DNA of 64,000 nt from Bacteroidales bacterium (GTDB lineage Bacteria; Bacteroidota; Bacteroidia; Bacteroidales; F082): positions 62,001 through 126,000 of the forward strand of contig JAEEON010000074.1 of the NCBI GenBank assembly GCA_016284305.1. The letters run 5' to 3'. Numbering within the stretch: position 1 is the first letter of the stretch; every line of letters starts with the position of its first letter. Shown here one piece after another: positions 1 to 9,283 of the stretch. The notes beneath the pieces are model-generated. The model saw only the letters and a list, made by a program, of their open reading frames with translations, did not search any database and had not been told where the DNA came from. The position numbers were made by a program, and so were the translations under genes.

Positions 1-3000
1 TATACTCTTCCATAGATAAGGCAGTATCTTATCCAAGGAATAGTGTGCTGATGCCAATCCCTCAAGACCAGACAATTTATAGAGAATTGGGACCTTATCA
101 TCGTCAAACAAACCAAAGACAAAGTCGTCAAAACGGTCTGGTTGCTCACTGACACATTGTTTAAAAGTATCAGCATGTACTCTTTCATCAAAATGGCGGA
201 ACTTCCCTTTTGCATACCGTTGTACACCATAAAATGAATTTAACCAACTATTAAATGTTACCGTTTTGTATTGTTCAATCGGCATAAGGCCACCACAGAC
301 AAAAGCTGCGGTTGCCTCATGATCAGGCTTTGTGTTATTCCATTCATCGTCAAACCTCCTATTTAATTCTAATAATCTGTTTTTATTCTGTTGGTTGCGA
401 AGATGTTCCGGTATGGCACAAATTAGTTCTCTTTGATGATAACCTAAATGAGGATAATACAACATTGAGTTTTTTTTCTCTTTATTAGAGAAACTATCTG
501 ACGCTGCTTTAAAATTATAGATGTATTCCTGTACTTTTGCCAAGATTTCGCCATCAACTGTCAACAACCATTTCCTTAACATTTCCAAGAAATAGTATCT
601 TGCGTCACTGGTTGTCAGCAGATCATCCACCAATTGAGGATTTTCAAGTATGATAATCATCTCCTTTGAGAAATAAGCAGGATTCTCCGCCATTGCCATA
701 AAAGCAAAAACATAACAACTAACTTCTCTTTGATCCAATAAACGCCTAATATCTTCAATTTTGGAATCCGGATGAGTCTTCACTTCGTGTTTCAACATTT
801 CGCCAAACCACTTTTCCAAAGAAGAAGAACCTTGATGGCGCCCAAGATAATGAGCGAACACTTTGTCATAATCAATCTCATTTTTCCACTCAGAAATCCG
901 ATTTGCATTTATGGCGCCTATGATCGCGTCTCTCAAAATAGGATAAAAGTCATTTGCATGCTTTTTCATCATGGGTTTACAAATATCTTCAACAATATTC
1001 CTCATAACATGTTCTTTGTCACCGTCTTCCTCTTTTTTAGGATTTAGCACATATAATAATAAATCCATTATTTTATCAAGTACAAATTTGGGATTGGTTG
1101 CCAAAGCGCTCTCTAAGAAATCTGCCTTTTTTTCGAATGTGTCACATAAAGATTGATACCATTTTGTAACAATGCTTAACGAAAAGTCAGGAGTGAAATA
1201 CAGTAATCTCTGAACTACATTGTTTCTTGTTTTCTCGTCCTTAATTTGATCTATTAACTTATATACTTCTTCTGTGCTAACTTGAACATGGTTCCATAAA
1301 AACCCATAAACATTCAAGTATTTGGTATCACCGACAAGCATTTCTGTAATGTCTTTGGCAAGCAATGGGCATATTACATCATACCATTCCTTATTTCTTG
1401 TCTGTTTTATGAATGAATAAAACAATGATGGAGTTTGTACGCACAATTCTTTTATACATTTTTTCTCAAAAGGTAAAATGTTTGTTCGGTTTGCCATTCC
1501 CCAAAGAAACATCAGTTGGATATGCACTCTTACTTTTTTAGAAAACAATATGGTCTTGACATCTTCCTGATATTGTTTTGCGTTTTTTGCTCTTTCGTAA
1601 TCAATCACCATATTAACAGTGGATCGTAAAAACAAACCTTGATGCTTTTTTTCTGCCACTATTTTTTGAATGAATGGCTGTTCTCCTTTTGTATGATACC
1701 GCGCAAATACATAGTCATACATGCTCTGATGGAAGAAGGTCGCCCTATTGCCCACTTGTTCAATAACACCTTTACTAATAAGATAGTTTGATTCTCTAAA
1801 ACTCTCAGTATCAGATTCCCATTGTGGAGTTAAAGTTTCGTCATCATATATTTTTTGAGCCAAACCATATAAAACATTTTCGGCTGATTTCTTATTGATT
1901 GTGACTTCTGAAAGGTTTATTGTTTGTCGCCATAATTCATCATACAAATCCGTTATGGAAAGATAGTTTGTTTTGGGGTTTTTTACAAACACTTGACAAA
2001 AAAGGTTAAGATGTTGTGGCGTCTGTAATACTTCTATAGTTTTCTCATCTAACTCTTTATACAGACCGGTTTTAAGTCTATTAAGGATTGTTTCCACTTC
2101 CGACTTACTCAATATACCCAATTCAATTTTTGGATTTTGTCCCAATAAACGCAACTTAGGATCAAATTCCAAATCAAAAGAACGACAAGACACAATAATC
2201 CTCACATTCTTAAGACAGCCAGCAGCAGAAAAATGTTCAATCAAAGCTACTACATTCTCAAGTTTGGTTCTATCGTTGGTAATATATTGGGAGAGAGCAT
2301 CTATCTGATCTATAACAAGAACTGCTTTTTCTTCTTGTATCAAGCTTGAAAAAGTGTTTATCAACGCCTCTAACTGTTCGTTGTTCGTCATCCCTGAAGG
2401 AATTTGGAATCTGTCTGCTTTCAATGCAAAACATTTTATACCATCGGCGTCCAACTTCTGGATCACCTGCTTTATGACAACACTTTTCCCCATACCAGCA
2501 TTGCCCACAAGCAATTTGACATTGGGCTCTTCTTTGGCTAAATCTCCTTGAACCCATTGGTACAATAAATCTATCTCTTTCCGCTCAACAAAAGAATTCT
2601 TTAAATGGTGGAAATCTGTATTTATTAAACGGAAAGCCACAATGTTTTCCGAGATAATCTCCTCAGCACTTTTCTTTCTTTTTGACAACAAGGATACTTT
2701 ATCATCAAAAATTTGTTTCCACCTCTCAATAACATCATTGACATTTTCCCGACTTAAAACTTCATCGTCAGAAAAATGATATGTATGAGAGGCGTTATCC
2801 CCTTGCGCTCTAAAATCTCTTATATACTCGTCTGAAATGTACTTCCAATATATTCTATTTGCATCAGCATCAACCGAAAGGAACACACAAACTTCGTTAC
2901 GCATTTGATTTGCATAAGCAACAAAATATGCAGGAATCGGTGCTTTATTCAACCCTTTATTCTCAGCTTTATAAGATTTAGCTTGAACTATTATTTTCCC

Positions 3001-3189
3001 GATAGGGCGTTCTTTTTCATCGACTAACTCAATATAACCATCTATATTAGCAGACTTGTCGTGACATTCAACCTTATGTGTTATTGCTCTAGTTCTCCTA
3101 AACAAACCTCTAATGCAATAATTTGCATCTTCATCAAGTCGGTCATTGGAGTCAGTAACCTGTTTGGGATTGAAATGTGTAGTTTCCAT
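1..3189 (-). CDS. STAND/NACHT-like P-loop NTPase with N-terminal DUF4365-like (PD-(D/E)XK) domain; 3' end beyond window
   Basis: Manual minus-strand translation from ATG at 3189 is open for 1063 codons to position 1 (no stop, so absent from ORF track). N-term NIDGYIELVDEKERPIGKIIVQAKSYK (D...QxK), Walker A LLVGNAGMGKSVVIK, Walker B AVLVIDQIDALS, long helical C-terminus. Confidence 0.85.
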   Translation of the reverse strand, partial: METTHFNPKQVTDSNDRLDEDANYCIRGLFRRTRAITHKVECHDKSANIDGYIELVDEKERPIGKIIVQAKSYKAENKGLNKAPIPAYFVAYANQMRNEVCVFLSVDADANRIYWKYISDEYIRDFRAQGDNASHTYHFSDDEVLSRENVNDVIERWKQIFDDKVSLLSKRKKSAEEIISENIVAFRLINTDFHHLKNSFVERKEIDLLYQWVQGDLAKEEPNVKLLVGNAGMGKSVVIKQVIQKLDADGIKCFALKADRFQIPSGMTNNEQLEALINTFSSLIQEEKAVLVIDQIDALSQYITNDRTKLENVVALIEHFSAAGCLKNVRIIVSCRSFDLEFDPKLRLLGQNPKIELGILSKSEVETILNRLKTGLYKELDEKTIEVLQTPQHLNLFCQVFVKNPKTNYLSITDLYDELWRQTINLSEVTINKKSAENVLYGLAQKIYDDETLTPQWESDTESFRESNYLISKGVIEQVGNRATFFHQSMYDYVFARYHTKGEQPFIQKIVAEKKHQGLFLRSTVNMVIDYERAKNAKQYQEDVKTILFSKKVRVHIQLMFLWGMANRTNILPFEKKCIKELCVQTPSLFYSFIKQTRNKEWYDVICPLLAKDITEMLVGDTKYLNVYGFLWNHVQVSTEEVYKLIDQIKDEKTRNNVVQRLLYFTPDFSLSIVTKWYQSLCDTFEKKADFLESALATNPKFVLDKIMDLLLYVLNPKKEEDGDKEHVMRNIVEDICKPMMKKHANDFYPILRDAIIGAINANRISEWKNEIDYDKVFAHYLGRHQGSSSLEKWFGEMLKHEVKTHPDSKIEDIRRLLDQREVSCYVFAFMAMAENPAYFSKEMIIILENPQLVDDLLTTSDARYYFLEMLRKWLLTVDGEILAKVQEYIYNFKAASDSFSNKEKKNSMLYYPHLGYHQRELICAIPEHLRNQQNKNRLLELNRRFDDEWNNTKPDHEATAAFVCGGLMPIEQYKTVTFNSWLNSFYGVQRYAKGKFRHFDERVHADTFKQCVSEQPDRFDDFVFGLFDDDKVPILYKLSGLEGLASAHYSLDKILPYLWKSI

Positions 3190-3207
3190 AGTTCCCTTTA
3201 TCAAAAC

Positions 3208-5562
3208 TTACAGACCATCCCTATAATCCAACAATTCTTTAGCCGTTGTGAACAGGGGCTCCTCTGGTGTGTATGATCCAAACTCTTCCAAATGTTTCTT
3301 TCGCAAATCCACGAGAAGTTCTTTGATTCGTAACTTGCCAACCGTAACCTCCTCGTCGAATCGGTAAAAGAAATAATTGCCTTTAGGTTCAAAGGGATAC
3401 CATGTCTTTTTCATCCGTTCTTCAGAAACTTTTGGTGCCGTGTCTTTAACGTGGAAGACACGATACTTACCGCTACTTTCCACATCATCGGTGTAGAGAA
3501 CAACGAACTGCACCTTTTTCTTCTCATAAAAGGAAGCGAAATGAGCACCTTCTCTTGGCTCTTCTCCCTTTACCTGCAATCTTACGTTGTAAACCAGCGA
3601 CCCTTTGTCATTGTTGCCCAATATCCACTGTAGTTGTTCCTTTGATTTATAATAACCCACAAGAACACCATGGTCAGGATAACGTTCCAGATAATGCATG
3701 GTAAGCCATTGTGACATAACCAGCGGCTGTTGTAATTCTTGTTCAATGTCAGCCTTCAATACCTCATGTGGGTCTTTGCCCATCAAGCACTCCTCAATGA
3801 CAAAGTATTTCTTCAATTCATCAAATTGTCCCTGTGTTTCTGCCATTTTTTTTGCCGGACGTGCGTATGCAAAATACATAGTTCTATCCTCACCGTATGG
3901 CTGAAATACACGTCCATTCAACTCGTAAAAGTGTTGTTGCAGGTATAAAGCTCCGTCAACACCTAACCGAGCACGCATGGCATATATCTTGAATTCTTTT
4001 TGAATCACCTCGCGTATCTCGTCACGAAAGATATTATGGACATACTGTTTCCATATAGCCTTTTCATTCGATTTGTTTCGAGCATAGAGATAGAGTATGT
4101 ACAAGAAGTTTACGTCATATTGTGACAAGAAGAGTGTATCCCGGTCAAACAACCGATCCGGAAACTGATACGAGACCTTTGTACAGTGTTTCTCGTTCTT
4201 GTCCTTATGCTTAACGATGTTTTCATGAGCATTGTAACGACGATCATCATATACAAAAGCACTAATGAAGAAATTGGGGATCACATCATAGCCCTCAGTC
4301 ACGGAAGCATCTTGTAATCGTATGTCATTAAATTGTTTCCGATCTTCTTTGCGCAGCTTCCTATCCACTTCGTCATAAGCTGTTTCTTCCGCCAAAAATA
4401 GGTTGATGTTCCATTGGATCACATTCTTTGCGTAAGTGTACTGCTTGTAAATAGATTCTGCTGTCAGCGAGTGTCCACTTTTGTAGTATTTCGAATCTCC
4501 AATATAATACACCTCACGATCCATTTGCATATTGGCAGAAGTTAATGCCAAATCGGTGTATATGTGGTCCACACGTTTTCCATCAGTCTGATCAGCAAGT
4601 CCCTTAGGAATACTATTGCGCGGAGTGCCAATCAGTTCATCAATCATCGCTTCAAACACCACATTGAAACTCTTGGCCAAAATGTATTCTTGAGCGTGTG
4701 TATTGATGGCAATCCGGTATGAGTTTTCAAAAAATGCATAGCAGAGATCCCACAATTGAAGTGCTTTGTCAGAAAAGTATTTGTACTTGATCTGCATTAA
4801 CCGTGTTTTACCCATTCCACGCAGATACTGCTTGAACTGTTTGCCTTGTATCAGTTCATATTGTACATTGATAGGTGCATTGAATCCGTATTCCTGATTT
4901 AAATAATACAAAATGCTAAAAAAAATGATAAATAGTTCTTCCTCATAGTTTATTATCCGTTTCTTGTTGATTGGATTTACGTACACGGCTTCGTTGTCTT
5001 GTATGAATCCCTGCGTGTGGCCAATGGTACGAGTCCAGCTAATTTTGTTATTCCCGCGATGCAGGTTCTTTATAGTAAAGAGGACAAAGTCGCGGTTGTC
5101 ACGATTAAAGTCAATAAGAGAAAGAACAATATCCAGATAGGTCTCTGCCTTTTGGCGTGTCCCCTTGCCTGCTTGAGGAAGATGTTTATATAGGATAGCT
5201 TTGCTCTTGGGGTTGGACTTATAAAACACAATCAACGCACGGTAAATCCACACCGAAAACTCGTAAATAAACTTTCGGTATTCCTTGCCCAACTGTTCCT
5301 GGCCCTTCGGAGTGAGCACCATCTCGGGGGTGACTCCTTTCTCGCCTTCGTCTGTTTTCAGTTTAACACCCACCAACACTTCCTGTTCTGTCAGCAGCAC
5401 CTTGGGCAAGATGAACACACAATCGTGCAAATGCGGGTTGTAGAAATAGCCCACATATTGCACGCTCACCCGCTTATCTACATCTTGAAGCACATATATG
5501 TCCTTCAAGATTGTCTCCACAAGGTGGCTTTCATACTGGTGTTCTTCAAACAGGATGTACAT
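3208..5562 (-). CDS. mcrC: McrC/LlaJI-type restriction endonuclease subunit
   Basis: 784 aa; motif DGKRVDHIYTDLAL...YYIGDSKYYK typical of PD-(D/E)XK in McrC/LlaJI; start overlaps stop of the McrB ORF by 1 bp. Confidence 0.8.
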   Translation of the reverse strand: MYILFEEHQYESHLVETILKDIYVLQDVDKRVSVQYVGYFYNPHLHDCVFILPKVLLTEQEVLVGVKLKTDEGEKGVTPEMVLTPKGQEQLGKEYRKFIYEFSVWIYRALIVFYKSNPKSKAILYKHLPQAGKGTRQKAETYLDIVLSLIDFNRDNRDFVLFTIKNLHRGNNKISWTRTIGHTQGFIQDNEAVYVNPINKKRIINYEEELFIIFFSILYYLNQEYGFNAPINVQYELIQGKQFKQYLRGMGKTRLMQIKYKYFSDKALQLWDLCYAFFENSYRIAINTHAQEYILAKSFNVVFEAMIDELIGTPRNSIPKGLADQTDGKRVDHIYTDLALTSANMQMDREVYYIGDSKYYKSGHSLTAESIYKQYTYAKNVIQWNINLFLAEETAYDEVDRKLRKEDRKQFNDIRLQDASVTEGYDVIPNFFISAFVYDDRRYNAHENIVKHKDKNEKHCTKVSYQFPDRLFDRDTLFLSQYDVNFLYILYLYARNKSNEKAIWKQYVHNIFRDEIREVIQKEFKIYAMRARLGVDGALYLQQHFYELNGRVFQPYGEDRTMYFAYARPAKKMAETQGQFDELKKYFVIEECLMGKDPHEVLKADIEQELQQPLVMSQWLTMHYLERYPDHGVLVGYYKSKEQLQWILGNNDKGSLVYNVRLQVKGEEPREGAHFASFYEKKKVQFVVLYTDDVESSGKYRVFHVKDTAPKVSEERMKKTWYPFEPKGNYFFYRFDEEVTVGKLRIKELLVDLRKKHLEEFGSYTPEEPLFTTAKELLDYRDGL

Positions 5563-7061
5563 TAGTTATGTTCTTCATTCGTCTTTTTCCAGTTCATAAC
5601 ACTTTCAAGAAAGCCTTTCAGACGCACCTCGTTTACCTTTTCGCCCTCCTCGTTGTAGAAGTCAGGGAAGGTGAGGTCTTTTGTCACCTCCTTGCCTTCA
5701 ATCATTTCTTTATATTGGAACAGCACAGCATCCTCGAAGCCGTAATCTTTGAACACATCGTTCCAGAGGTAGAAAACAACTTTGCTGACGAAGGTCTCAG
5801 CATTTATAACGCCATTGCTGTCGGCTTTACAGAAAAAGTATCCTAGTTGTTTGTCAGCACTGGAGGTTATTGAAGCGATAATCTCGTTGATCTTGCTGAT
5901 GAAGTCCCACCAGGAAAGCGATTCTTCATCATTGATCTTAACGGTGTTTCCTTCGTTATCTTTCACAACATTTCTCCAATTTAGTTCATTACCATACTCA
6001 TCTTTTCCCTTCTTAATCTTCATATACTTCCACTCCCATCTGCGCTTGAAGGCCGAGTCGATGGGGAAGAGGCTTTGGTCGGAGGTGTTCATGGTAGCCC
6101 AGATATAGAGGTTCGGAGGAAGCAACAAAATACGTCCGCTTTGAATGTCTTCAGAAAGGGTAGAATCATAGTTGCTGATGTAATCCTTGACGGCACCTTC
6201 AGCATCGATGGCTTTGTTTAGCTTGTAGTCTTTATGCTCCTTAAAAGCTCTTTCAATCTCCTGTTGCAGGTCGGTATCGGCCTCAATGGGATATTCTGAG
6301 AAATCGTTATCGCTTCGGTCGAGCAGTTGGAAGAGGTCGCCGAAAATCTGGGCGCAATTGCCTCGGTTGATTTCCTCGATGACAAGGAATTGAGGAGCAA
6401 CTCCGTCATCGCCAGCATCGGCCCACTTCTTCCAGGCACCGAGATAAGCCTTCAAGAAAGCCTGCATCACGAATTTGTAGGTGATGCGTTTCTCTTTATA
6501 TGTGCCTGGGTCTTGCAAGCTTATGCCGCTTTTCACCACAACTGGGACTACTTGTGTATCCACTTCATCCATTGTCGGCTTATAACAACCCACAAAGGTC
6601 GAGTAATCGCTGTCGGGGTGGAACGTGGTTCGGATAACGCTTTCTCCCTTGGTCAGTTTCTTTATCTCGTGGGATTTGCCCGTGCCAGGGGCACCGTAGA
6701 AGATTTGCTGGAGGGGAAAAACAAACAATCTATTCTTATGAGGAATAGTGGTGCCTTGCTGGGTGAACTTTTCAATTTGACCGAGAGCCATCAAGGCCAT
6801 AACACGTAATGTTGATGAATAGCCGTATTCAAATTTGTCTATATCGCTCAGTCCGCTCAAAGCGTCTCTTGCATCATTGGCTGTTGCGTCGGGGTGCTTG
6901 CCAAAGTAATCAATATATTCTTCCAATAAGGATTTTGAGATAGTTCTTAACCCATAAGCTCCTCTACTTGTCGATTTTACAAGGTAACAGAGTCTGTCTT
7001 CATCGATGATTGTTATTTGACCATTGTCGGAAGAATCTCCAATATTAAGAATAGTATTCAT
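5562..7061 (-). CDS. mcrB: McrB-type AAA+ GTPase/ATPase restriction subunit
   Basis: Walker A IFYGAPGTGKS, Walker B FLVIEEINRGNCAQIFGDLFQLLDR, ATMNTSDQSLFPIDSAFKRRWEW: McrB hallmarks. Confidence 0.9.
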   Translation of the reverse strand: MNTILNIGDSSDNGQITIIDEDRLCYLVKSTSRGAYGLRTISKSLLEEYIDYFGKHPDATANDARDALSGLSDIDKFEYGYSSTLRVMALMALGQIEKFTQQGTTIPHKNRLFVFPLQQIFYGAPGTGKSHEIKKLTKGESVIRTTFHPDSDYSTFVGCYKPTMDEVDTQVVPVVVKSGISLQDPGTYKEKRITYKFVMQAFLKAYLGAWKKWADAGDDGVAPQFLVIEEINRGNCAQIFGDLFQLLDRSDNDFSEYPIEADTDLQQEIERAFKEHKDYKLNKAIDAEGAVKDYISNYDSTLSEDIQSGRILLLPPNLYIWATMNTSDQSLFPIDSAFKRRWEWKYMKIKKGKDEYGNELNWRNVVKDNEGNTVKINDEESLSWWDFISKINEIIASITSSADKQLGYFFCKADSNGVINAETFVSKVVFYLWNDVFKDYGFEDAVLFQYKEMIEGKEVTKDLTFPDFYNEEGEKVNEVRLKGFLESVMNWKKTNEEHN

Positions 7062-7095
7062 ATCTATTTATGGTTTTGTATCATTGAAATGCCTA

Positions 7096-7869
7096 TCATA
7101 AACTTATTATATCCTCTGACAGATAGTCCTCCAAACTTTTAGATGTGAATCCGTCTTGATATGCAGTTATTGTTTGTTTGAATATCTGCCATTTATATTT
7201 GTTTCTTAACTCTTTGTCAATAAACGTTAGGTTTTGATCAATATGAGTTAGTAAGGTTGCAGTCTGCCTTATTGTTTTCTTTAATACAGAATTAGTATTC
7301 GTTGAATTACTTGTTATTTTATCAGGTATACCTTGGCTCAGCATTACGATTCTATCCGTTTGGATAGCCATTGTAAGGTATAAGCAGTCTGTTAAGATAG
7401 ATTTGATAGTTTGATAATTGTTTTGTCTGAAACAAATCAATAGTTTGTATATAGAATTATTCCTACGAAATGGCATATAATCTATCCAAATAATTGCATC
7501 AAGATAAAAATTAGCACTGTTGATGGCTTGTTGAATCATACTTTCTGTAATAGCAGTGTGTCCATTTAAGGCACGTATACAAGTGCTTCTAATTTGTAAC
7601 ACTTGATTGTACAGATTCTCAAAATGAGAAAACATAGTATTTTCTGCTTCCTTCTTTAGTTGAAAGTATTTCAATATCTCATAGGCAAGAACAATTAATT
7701 GACTTGCAAAGGCCCCGGCAAAGATGGCAAACAAAAAATCATTCGATATCCATCTTGAATTTACAATAACAATTTGATTTTCAATATTGAGAGAAACAAT
7801 ATACGTTAACACGAACACAATAGCCAAAAGCCAAAATAGTCGTATAATCGTATTTACACAAGTTGTCAT
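7096..7869 (-). CDS. Two-TM membrane protein with cytoplasmic helical domain, unknown function
   Basis: 257 aa; TM1 LFWLLAIVFVLTYIVSL, TM2 FLFAIFAGAFASQLIVLAYEIL, then a helical soluble region; lies inside the defence operon. Confidence 0.75.
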   Translation of the reverse strand: MTTCVNTIIRLFWLLAIVFVLTYIVSLNIENQIVIVNSRWISNDFLFAIFAGAFASQLIVLAYEILKYFQLKKEAENTMFSHFENLYNQVLQIRSTCIRALNGHTAITESMIQQAINSANFYLDAIIWIDYMPFRRNNSIYKLLICFRQNNYQTIKSILTDCLYLTMAIQTDRIVMLSQGIPDKITSNSTNTNSVLKKTIRQTATLLTHIDQNLTFIDKELRNKYKWQIFKQTITAYQDGFTSKSLEDYLSEDIISL

Positions 7870-7955
7870 ATACTATGTTTAGTTATATAATTCAGTATGA
7901 AATCTATAGCATCCTGAGAACAAATCTATGAATGTATTTTTTATCTTGGGCATAT

Positions 7956-8588
7956 TCAACTAATAATCAAATCTTTATAAACATAATACAGTTCATCGGC
8001 AATAGTTCTATTGTTGGGTGCCTCTTTTTTCAAAAGGCACTGCACTATTTCTCTGCTTATGTTGAACTTCAACCGTTCCTTAAACAAGTGGAAATCAACC
8101 ATCGTAGCATCGGTAGTTGTATTAATGAAAGCGTTTACTAAAGCCGAATTAAAACAATCCACATCTTTTTTGTCAAGATCTTCTATACGGATGCCATGTA
8201 ATACCCTGGCTTGTCTAACATCATCCAAACTGGTGGGAATAAAACCAAAACCAATAGCGTTGGTCAACTTGTAATTCTTTATGAACGGGTTGGAATTACA
8301 TGCCAACAAAAACAAGCGTTTCCCTTCTAATAGACCAATGTTGTCTTTATTGATTAATTGAACGTTATCGATAATGCTTGCATAGAGGCACGTGCTCATA
8401 CCATGGCCCAAAAAGAAAACGGTTTGAGCATCCTCAAGTTCATTAAAAATGAGTTCAAGCGGATCATCATCTCCAGAAGTATCATACCCAACCCCAACTG
8501 CATTGAAACTCGTGCAGATGTGTTCATACAGCGGACGAAGAAATGCCGTTGTGAAATCTTCCGGATATATGCAAACAGTCTTTTTCAT
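7956..8588 (-). CDS. CHAT/caspase-like (clan CD) cysteine protease
   Basis: 210 aa; VFFLGHGMSTCLYAS (catalytic His in hGHG) and KRLFLLACNSN (catalytic Cys in hhAC) spaced as in CHAT/caspase folds; ATGA overlap with upstream gene. Confidence 0.7.
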   Translation of the reverse strand: MKKTVCIYPEDFTTAFLRPLYEHICTSFNAVGVGYDTSGDDDPLELIFNELEDAQTVFFLGHGMSTCLYASIIDNVQLINKDNIGLLEGKRLFLLACNSNPFIKNYKLTNAIGFGFIPTSLDDVRQARVLHGIRIEDLDKKDVDCFNSALVNAFINTTTDATMVDFHLFKERLKFNISREIVQCLLKKEAPNNRTIADELYYVYKDLIIS

Positions 8589-9274
8589 CGGTTGACTTCG
8601 GTGAGATATGCAATGGTTTGGGTTAAAACGGCTTCAATCCATTCCTCGGAACGGGCATCGGATTTGCTGTCTATCATCTCTGCGATTTCTAGAAATGTCT
8701 TTCCCTTTAATTCTGGGCAACAAGAGCTGAAAACCATATCGCCGTTTGCCCGTAACAAAGCGCATAAACGATGCTCCATGCTGTCTTCGCTATCATGTCG
8801 CAAATATTTAAGGAGGTCTTCTCGGTAATCGACTCTACTAATGCAATCTATTATCTTGTCGTGAATCAATTGATTTATGCCCTCAACAAGTTGTTCTGAT
8901 GATGCTTTTTGATAGTCTTCTCCGATAACGCTATTGATCACTTTATTCCAATTGCCGGAATACACGAAAAAGTTCAAGTTTCTTCGAAATTCGTGAACCA
9001 TGTGAACTATATCCAATCCGTTCAAATAGTCACAATCCAAACCAAAATCTGTAAGAGCTATGTCTATCTGCTTGTCTTTGATTTCTGAAGCTATTTTATC
9101 TTTCAGCTTTGCGACATCCAAATCTTCCGAATCTTCTTTTTTCAACTCGGCGGAACTGGTTCGGATGAATATGAAATCCAAATCGAATTCTTGCCTTGTT
9201 GAAAGCTTGATGCTATCTATGATTTTTGTTTGGTCTTTATCATCAAACAGTAATATGCATTTTGTCTTCTTCAT
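8585..9274 (-). CDS. Receiver-domain (response-regulator-like) protein with helical C-terminal domain
   Basis: 229 aa; acidic pocket LLFDDKD, phospho-acceptor strand IDIALTDFGLDCDYLNGLDIV, conserved Ser strand FFVYSGN. Confidence 0.7.
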   Translation of the reverse strand: MKKTKCILLFDDKDQTKIIDSIKLSTRQEFDLDFIFIRTSSAELKKEDSEDLDVAKLKDKIASEIKDKQIDIALTDFGLDCDYLNGLDIVHMVHEFRRNLNFFVYSGNWNKVINSVIGEDYQKASSEQLVEGINQLIHDKIIDCISRVDYREDLLKYLRHDSEDSMEHRLCALLRANGDMVFSSCCPELKGKTFLEIAEMIDSKSDARSEEWIEAVLTQTIAYLTEVNR

Positions 9275-9283
9275 ATTGTCAAA

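Noticed and set aside
772-2557. Small plus/minus ORFs in the first 2.6 kb (772-1047, 971-1156, 2270-2557, 2354-2551)
   Set aside because: All overlap the continuous minus-strand STAND ORF that I translated through the whole region.
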